From: Clostridia bacterium
GTDB taxonomy: Bacteria > Bacillota > Clostridia > Oscillospirales > CAG-272
NCBI GenBank assembly: GCA_017481495.1
Contig: JAFUPC010000123.1
Span: 1 to 50,994, forward strand
Reading direction: 5' to 3'
DNA length: 50,994 bases
The position numbers and the translations under genes were made by a program. The stretch's first letter is position 1. Each line of letters starts with the position of its first letter. Shown piece by piece: positions 46,186 through 50,994 of this stretch. The notes below the pieces were generated by a model, which made no database searches, had not been told where the DNA came from, and saw nothing but the letters and a program-made list of their open reading frames with translations.

Positions 46186-48708
46186 TCAGTACCCGCGCGT
46201 GACGGTGAATTTGTAGCCTTTGTTTTTGATCTTTTCCAATGTCGACGTATTGCCGCCGAGCAGGACGTTTGCCATGCCTTCGGGCAGAACCGCGAAATCC
46301 AGCTTGACGGAGCAGGAAGCATCCACGGCGGTGTAGGCCTTGTCCATGTCAAGGGAGAGGGAGGACAGGGTGCCGTCCGCGCCGATATTCTGCTCCACGG
46401 TGGAGACGTTCAGGGAAATGAGGTCGCCCGTGCGCTCGAAAATCTGCTCGTCCGTTGTCATGGCAAGGAGCATGATTGTCAAATAGGTTTCGTAATCCAT
46501 GCGGAATGCCGAGGATTCCCCGGGCGTTTCTTTCAGCTCCGGCAGAATCTTTTTCAGCTGATCGTAGGCACTGATGTCGTCAAGGCTCGTTTTGAGAAGA
46601 ATGATTCCCTTGCCGCCCATCAGCAAATCCCAGTCCGAAGCGGTTTCCAGCATGGCAAACGCGATGCGCAGGGACGCTTCCAGCGCGATGCCCGCAAAGA
46701 CGTTGACCAGCATCACGGCGTTCGCCGCCGTTGTGATGGCGGTGTTGATTTCGGAAATGGAATAAGAGGAAGCAAAGTTGGTGATGGCGCGGAACGCGAT
46801 GATTTTGTTGCGCGTTTCGGTCAGGTTGTCGTCGGAGGACTTGTATCCGCCGAACAGGTACTCAATTTCCGCGCCGTACAGATAGTTGATGTCCTTGCAT
46901 AAAAGGTATCCCGTTAAGGATTCCGCGGCGGATTCTTCGCTTGTCTTTCCGGTTTCGGGGTCGATGTTCGTCACGCGGGAGGAGAACATATCAAGGTCGT
47001 AGAGAACCGTGTACACCTTCGTCAGCGTTTCATTGAAGCCGTCCGATAAGTTGTCCGCATCGAAGATGGATACGGCGGTGTCGATGAGGCGGTAGAACGA
47101 GGTGTCTTCCAGAGAAACGCCGCCGCTGTTTGTGCCGATGTTGATGCTCTCGGGAATGTCACGCGCGGAAGACGTTTCATCGTTTTTGAACTGGTCGCCG
47201 GCATCTTCGGCAACACCGTCCACCTCCTCCGACCGGGTCTCGCCGTCTTCGTTGGTTCCGGCTTCGCCGAACAGGGCGTCGAGGTTGTCGTAGAGTTTTT
47301 TGCACTGAATGTAATTCTCATAGAAATCGTCATACTGGTTCGGGTCGAAATAATCGCCGTCGTAAACGGCGGTTTGACCGTTCAGATAATTTGAAATCTG
47401 CACTTTCATCGTATCAAGATGGTTTTCTGCGTTTTTGCAGGCTTCATTGTTGAACGGCATCTGGGATTCCAGCACACGCACAAGAAAATCGTAATGATCG
47501 ACGGAATACTCATCTCCCGTCTTGAACAGGTTTTTGATGGCATCGACGTTTTTCTGGATGCCGTCTTTCATGGACGGTGTGATATCGGGGTCGTCCAATG
47601 CTTCTTCCATTTTTTCGATACAAGCCTGAAGCGTTACATATTGGGTCTCCAACGTGTCCACACAGTTCCGCGCCATTTTTGTGAAATCGTCATAATTATA
47701 GAAACATACGGTATCTCCCCAACCGTTGAGAAACGATTCGTATTCGTATGCCACATCTTCCATTTTCTGCCGGAGTGCATCTTCTCTTGCATTCGGGTCT
47801 GCGATATACCGGTCGTAGATTTCGACCAGCTTCTGGTCGTATTCGGATAATGTCTCGCCCTCTTTCAGATTGTTCCGGGCAGCGACCGCAGCATCAATGG
47901 AATCCTTTTCCTGCTTATACGCCATATACAGCGCAAACGATTCCGACTTGTATATCGTTTCCAGTTCATCATGGGCTTCCTTTGCCCGCGTGATGACGTT
48001 CCGGATGTAGCCGTTTCCGCCTTTCTCCGAAACGTGGTCGCGGTTATACGAATTCAGCATCTTGACGTTCGTGTAAAAGTCTTTACAGGTTTCAAGAATG
48101 GCTTTGACGCTCTCATCAAACTGTTCTTTCATATCAACGACATTGGAATCCGACTTGGAATTGGTAACCGCATCCCACGCGTCCAGAAGCTCGGTGCCGT
48201 CATCCGTCAGGGTCTGGATGACACGGAACTTCATGAAGTCCCCGAGCTGTGTCGCAATGACGTCCATGTCCGACAGCCTGGACGATTCAACGGGCGTATA
48301 GGACAACGCAATCTCCGCCCCCGAATACGGCATAAACCCCGAATACGTCGTCAGCGTTCCCGCCATTTTCTGCACACCCTGAACGTGATCCCAGGAAATG
48401 GCGCTTTCGTTCGGATTGAACGACGACGGCATATACTCCTTTAAGGATGACAGCGCGTCCTTGCCTTTGTCCTCGGAAATGGCGTAAAGGCCGTAGAGAT
48501 CCTTCAGTACGTTGTTGTAAACGGACAGAACGGCTTCGCCGTAGTTGTCCGCGGTCATGACCGCCTGGTTGCCGTACAGCTTCAGCCGGGCAAGATCGAC
48601 GAGAAAGCCCTCGAACACGATGGTCGGAATGAGAATCAGAACGACCAGAACGGTGATGGAGCCGCGGCTGTCCATGCGGTGTTTCTTCTTTTTATTGTAA
48701 TGTCTCAC
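46186..48708 (-). CDS. TadG-like large surface protein (DUF5702-like)
   Basis: An 840-residue protein with a basic start and one N-terminal membrane helix (RGSITVLVVLILIPTIVFEG, about 15-37) in the TadE/TadG style, then some 800 largely helical extracellular residues. The SRG/SITVL site lacks the pilin-type Glu5, so cleavage is uncertain. Clostridia Tad loci often carry one such protein of the DUF5702 type. The start is GTG 48708, 10 nt after AAGGAG. It lies between two TadE-type genes. Confidence 0.8.
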   Translation of the reverse strand: MRHYNKKKKHRMDSRGSITVLVVLILIPTIVFEGFLVDLARLKLYGNQAVMTADNYGEAVLSVYNNVLKDLYGLYAISEDKGKDALSSLKEYMPSSFNPNESAISWDHVQGVQKMAGTLTTYSGFMPYSGAEIALSYTPVESSRLSDMDVIATQLGDFMKFRVIQTLTDDGTELLDAWDAVTNSKSDSNVVDMKEQFDESVKAILETCKDFYTNVKMLNSYNRDHVSEKGGNGYIRNVITRAKEAHDELETIYKSESFALYMAYKQEKDSIDAAVAARNNLKEGETLSEYDQKLVEIYDRYIADPNAREDALRQKMEDVAYEYESFLNGWGDTVCFYNYDDFTKMARNCVDTLETQYVTLQACIEKMEEALDDPDITPSMKDGIQKNVDAIKNLFKTGDEYSVDHYDFLVRVLESQMPFNNEACKNAENHLDTMKVQISNYLNGQTAVYDGDYFDPNQYDDFYENYIQCKKLYDNLDALFGEAGTNEDGETRSEEVDGVAEDAGDQFKNDETSSARDIPESINIGTNSGGVSLEDTSFYRLIDTAVSIFDADNLSDGFNETLTKVYTVLYDLDMFSSRVTNIDPETGKTSEESAAESLTGYLLCKDINYLYGAEIEYLFGGYKSSDDNLTETRNKIIAFRAITNFASSYSISEINTAITTAANAVMLVNVFAGIALEASLRIAFAMLETASDWDLLMGGKGIILLKTSLDDISAYDQLKKILPELKETPGESSAFRMDYETYLTIMLLAMTTDEQIFERTGDLISLNVSTVEQNIGADGTLSSLSLDMDKAYTAVDASCSVKLDFAVLPEGMANVLLGGNTSTLEKIKNKGYKFTVTRGY

Positions 48709-48723
48709 AGCTGCGCAGTCTCC

Positions 48724-49392
48724 TTACACGCCGAATTTTTCTTTCAGATTGTTGTAAATTTCCACGACCTTGTCAACCATGTCCATGACCTTTTCGCCGA
48801 GTGCCGTTTCCGCAAGCAAATCGAGTATCAGGTCGGTATTGCGGATGAAGTCGTCGCCGTTGGTGATGACGGCTTCGCCGGACGCCGTGATGGTTAATTC
48901 CGACGGAATCCCGACCATCGACAGATTGATGGCGGGCGAGACCGTCTGGGTCGCGGTCGCGGTGATGGTCTTGTACACGATGAAGTTCGTCGTATCCACG
49001 TCAAGCGTGATGTCGTCGCCGTCGTCAAAGAACATATACCCCGACATGGAGTGGAAGAATTTCTCGAATTTTTCCTCTTTGAACGACAGCCCGAAGAACC
49101 GGTACGGGAACAGCACCTTGGTATTCCCGTAGGACGACGCCGTGCCCTCGACGGTGGAGCTGTTCAGATTGTACGCCATATCGTCCGCAAGCTCCACGTA
49201 GCAGTCCGAATCGACGTTTTTATAATAAACCAATGTGTTCTGCAGATTTGCCTGCAGATTGGCGCGTTGACATAAGAAAATGGCAGCATAGTACACCGCG
49301 AGTATCATCAGAATACAAAGCGGCAGCAGTATTGCGGCTTCAACGATGGCAAGACCGCGTTCGTCCTTTTTCAGAGATGGTTGTTTTCGCAT
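48724..49392 (-). CDS. TadE-like pseudopilin protein, short form
   Basis: A 222-residue protein with the pilin-like N terminus KDERG/LAIVEAAILLPLCI (Glu at mature position 5), a membrane helix and a beta-rich extracellular part. It is a likely substrate of the A24 peptidase at 44639-45304 and a minor pilin of the Tad pilus. A GGAG-type ribosome site precedes ATG 49392. Confidence 0.85.
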   Translation of the reverse strand: MRKQPSLKKDERGLAIVEAAILLPLCILMILAVYYAAIFLCQRANLQANLQNTLVYYKNVDSDCYVELADDMAYNLNSSTVEGTASSYGNTKVLFPYRFFGLSFKEEKFEKFFHSMSGYMFFDDGDDITLDVDTTNFIVYKTITATATQTVSPAINLSMVGIPSELTITASGEAVITNGDDFIRNTDLILDLLAETALGEKVMDMVDKVVEIYNNLKEKFGV

Positions 49393-49440
49393 GGTGTACT
49401 ATGCTCCTTTTTCTATATTGCAAAATTTCAGTTTCGGTGA

Positions 49441-49695
49441 TTAACCGCCAAAGTCGCCCGTGCCGTACTTATCGGGATCGGCTTCTCCGAAGATCTTTTC
49501 CATCATGGAAGAGAACCATTCTGCGATGGTATCATAGAAAACAGCAGCCATCAGGACGACGATGAGCAGCAGAAGAACGGTTGCAACAATTGCGGAAACG
49601 CCGCGTTCGTCGTTCTTCATTTCGGAAAGCGCGGCCTTTGCCTCTGCCTTCTTCGTGTTCATCGCGATGTATGCACGTCTGATCAGATTGTTCAT
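49441..49695 (-). CDS. flp: Flp-type major pilin (Flp1-like)
   Basis: An 84-residue prepilin: basic leader, cleavage site NDERG/VSAIVATV (Gly32/Val33), hydrophobic helix VATVLLLLIVVLMAAVFY and a short acidic C terminus (EADPDKYGTGDFGG). The mature chain would be about 52 residues, typical of Tad pilins. Unlike most Flp pilins it lacks Glu5 (VSAIV) after the cut. It lies between tadC and tadE. AAGGAG sits upstream of ATG 49695. Confidence 0.9.
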   Translation of the reverse strand: MNNLIRRAYIAMNTKKAEAKAALSEMKNDERGVSAIVATVLLLLIVVLMAAVFYDTIAEWFSSMMEKIFGEADPDKYGTGDFGG

Positions 49696-49781
49696 TTGAA
49701 ATTACTCCTTGTGTGCATGAAATTGAAGTGATGTATTTATTATAATTCCGGGTGTCGGCCGAGGAGGGGAATGTGCCCCCA

Positions 49782-50858
49782 TCAGAAGTTGAAGCCGCCG
49801 ACAACGGGAACGATAATCAGAATGAGAATCCCCGCGAACATGAGCAGGGTGGGGATCATAAGCTTGGACGAAATCTGCTCGCCGCGGCGCTTTGCTGAGT
49901 GGCGGTATTCCGACCAGGATTCGGCGTTTAAGTTGCGCAGGAGCTTGACGATTTCGGAGTTGCCTTTGGAGAGGTTCTGCATGATGGCGGTCGCAAGCTT
50001 GGTGGTGTAGCTGTTGGCACAGCGGCGGATGAAGCGGGAATACGCCTCGACCGGGGTGATGTTGTGCCGGATGTCCACGGTCACGCGCTGCATTTCCCGG
50101 TACAACGTGGAGGTGTCGCTTTCTGCGACGAGATTCCATGCGCCGTTGACGTCAAGACCGGACACGGTGAGCAGTGCCAGCTTTGACACGACACGCGGGA
50201 AGTCGTGCTCGATTTCCTCCGCGCGGATGCGGATTTTCGCGTTGACCGCATCGTAGGGAAGATAGCCTAAAATCGCGAACACCGCGAACAGCACCACGCC
50301 GATGACCAGCGCCTTTGTCCCCAGTCCCATCGCAAGCCCCAGCCCGATGCCAAGGAACAGAAGGCACACCCCGAGCAGAGCGTTTCCGATGAGGGAGGAA
50401 ATGACGTAATAGGTATACTTCATCGCTTCGCGCTGTTCCTTGAACTGTAAGCATTTTCCGTTGATGGATGCGACAAAGCCGTTGTTGTTGTCCATCTTTG
50501 CAATCTGCATCACGCGGTATCCGGCAAGTGCGGGCAGGTCAAGCAGTCCCGCGCCGTTTTTCCCGAACGATGCAATGCGCTTTTCGCATTCTTCGATTTG
50601 TTTTTTGAGCTTCTGCGCTTTTTTCTGCACGGATTTTTCGATCGGCGGTTTGCCGGGCTGTCCCGCGCCGGAGGCACGGAGCTCTGCGATCAAAACGTTC
50701 AACTCCGCCTGCAAATCGTCCCGCTTTTCCGTTTCGGTTTCCGCCATCGCGGAAACGAGATACCCCATGATCCCGCTGTCCGCCGAGAGAAACAGAAGCG
50801 CGAACACCGCGGCAAGCACCGTGGCAATGAGTAAACATAATACCATAATGATAATCAT
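49782..50858 (-). CDS. tadC: TadC-like inner-membrane platform protein (T2SSF domain)
   Basis: A 358-residue polytopic protein with N-terminal membrane helix (2-25), a charged coiled-coil-like region (about 40-95, with KKAQKLKKQIEECEKRI), two membrane helices (about 148-200), a T2SSF domain (EHDFPRVVSKLALLTVSGLD) and a C-terminal helix. TadB and TadC form the platform that couples the ATPase to pilin. By position (before flp) it should be TadC; TadA and TadB would lie beyond the right edge. The start is ATG 50858 or ATG 50846, with a perfect hairpin between the ribosome site and the first of these. Confidence 0.85.
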   Translation of the reverse strand: MIIIMVLCLLIATVLAAVFALLFLSADSGIMGYLVSAMAETETEKRDDLQAELNVLIAELRASGAGQPGKPPIEKSVQKKAQKLKKQIEECEKRIASFGKNGAGLLDLPALAGYRVMQIAKMDNNNGFVASINGKCLQFKEQREAMKYTYYVISSLIGNALLGVCLLFLGIGLGLAMGLGTKALVIGVVLFAVFAILGYLPYDAVNAKIRIRAEEIEHDFPRVVSKLALLTVSGLDVNGAWNLVAESDTSTLYREMQRVTVDIRHNITPVEAYSRFIRRCANSYTTKLATAIMQNLSKGNSEIVKLLRNLNAESWSEYRHSAKRRGEQISSKLMIPTLLMFAGILILIIVPVVGGFNF

Positions 50859-50994
50859 AACTTTCGCTGTGCGAAAGTTTCCTTTCTAGAATTTCGTTCC
50901 GAAATTCGGGAGTTGTGGGTGGTTTTGCGCAGCAAAATCTTTGCACGAAGTGCAAAGAAAGCCACAAAACCCGTCTGAAAATTTATTTTCAGAC
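50859..50994. repeat. Array of five perfect short-loop hairpins upstream of tadC
   Basis: In 136 bp there are five perfect hairpins with 2-3 nt loops: AACTTTCGC/GCGAAAGTT (50859-50879), GAATTTCG/CGAAATTC (50889-50907), TTTTGC/GCAAAA (50923-50937), CTTTGCAC/GTGCAAAG (50939-50957) and GTCTGAAAAT/ATTTTCAGAC (50973-50994). The first lies between the ribosome site AAAGGA (50885-50880) and ATG 50858. No gene is visible; the array may continue past the window edge. Confidence 0.8.

Overview
This 51 kb window reads as the chromosome of an uncultured, anaerobic, low-to-mid GC Bacillota, most likely a gut or rumen member of the class Clostridia. The evidence is the FabK-type fatty-acid operon order, a glycyl-radical enzyme, consensus sigma-A promoters with strong AAGGAG ribosome sites, DUF2089 and FHA proteins of Clostridia type, and several carbohydrate-active enzymes. 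No rRNA, tRNA or CRISPR array was found.

Layout. (1) 1-6.5 kb: the tail of an IS3-family transposase, then a LacI-regulated operon (regulator, SGNH-GH28 fusion, solute-binding lipoprotein) with palindromic operators over its own promoter, then a separate XRE-type regulator. (2) 6.6-14.0 kb, minus strand: the fatty-acid synthesis operon fabH-acpP-fabK-fabD-fabG-fabF-fabZ-accD-accA. The accB and accC genes usually interleaved in such operons are absent. (3) 14.4-15.9 kb: ECF sigma factor, zinc-finger anti-sigma factor and histidine phosphatase, translationally coupled. (4) 16.0-20.9 kb: two lipoproteins (pectate-lyase-fold protein; PASTA plus NodB deacetylase) and a wecB-type UDP-GlcNAc 2-epimerase. 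(5) 21.5-22.8 kb: a GH29 alpha-L-fucosidase. (6) 23.0-26.2 kb: a DUF2089 regulator coupled to an 882-residue protein with about 138 tetrapeptide repeats (G-x-hydrophobic-x) arranged in a 16-residue higher-order period. This looks like an unusual beta-solenoid and is the most striking protein in the window. (7) 26.5-32.3 kb: a membrane protein flanked by two palindrome-rich elements, an orphan glycyl-radical enzyme, trmO, and a GH110-like beta-helix enzyme.

(8) 32.5-51 kb, minus strand, reading leftwards from the right edge: a Tad/Flp pilus locus (TadC-like protein, Flp pilin, TadE, TadG-like, second TadE, prepilin peptidase catalytic domain) that continues into a signalling block: WG-repeat protein, DUF6382-FHA protein, PP2C phosphatase, Hanks-type Ser/Thr kinase with a Thr-rich insert, a small membrane protein, a TPR/LRR protein, a VWA protein, a zinc-ribbon protein, and a stand-alone N-terminal domain of a prepilin peptidase. 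My inference is that kinase, phosphatase and phosphothreonine reader control assembly or use of the pilus, and that the peptidase is split into two genes 12 kb apart which bracket the block.

Across the window, intergenic gaps carry short-loop perfect hairpins and dispersed repeats (families around GTAGGGGCGGC, around CAAGGATAC...GTGCGAAAC, and around GATATTG...CGCTGTGCG). These form strings of palindromes not explained by ordinary terminators.
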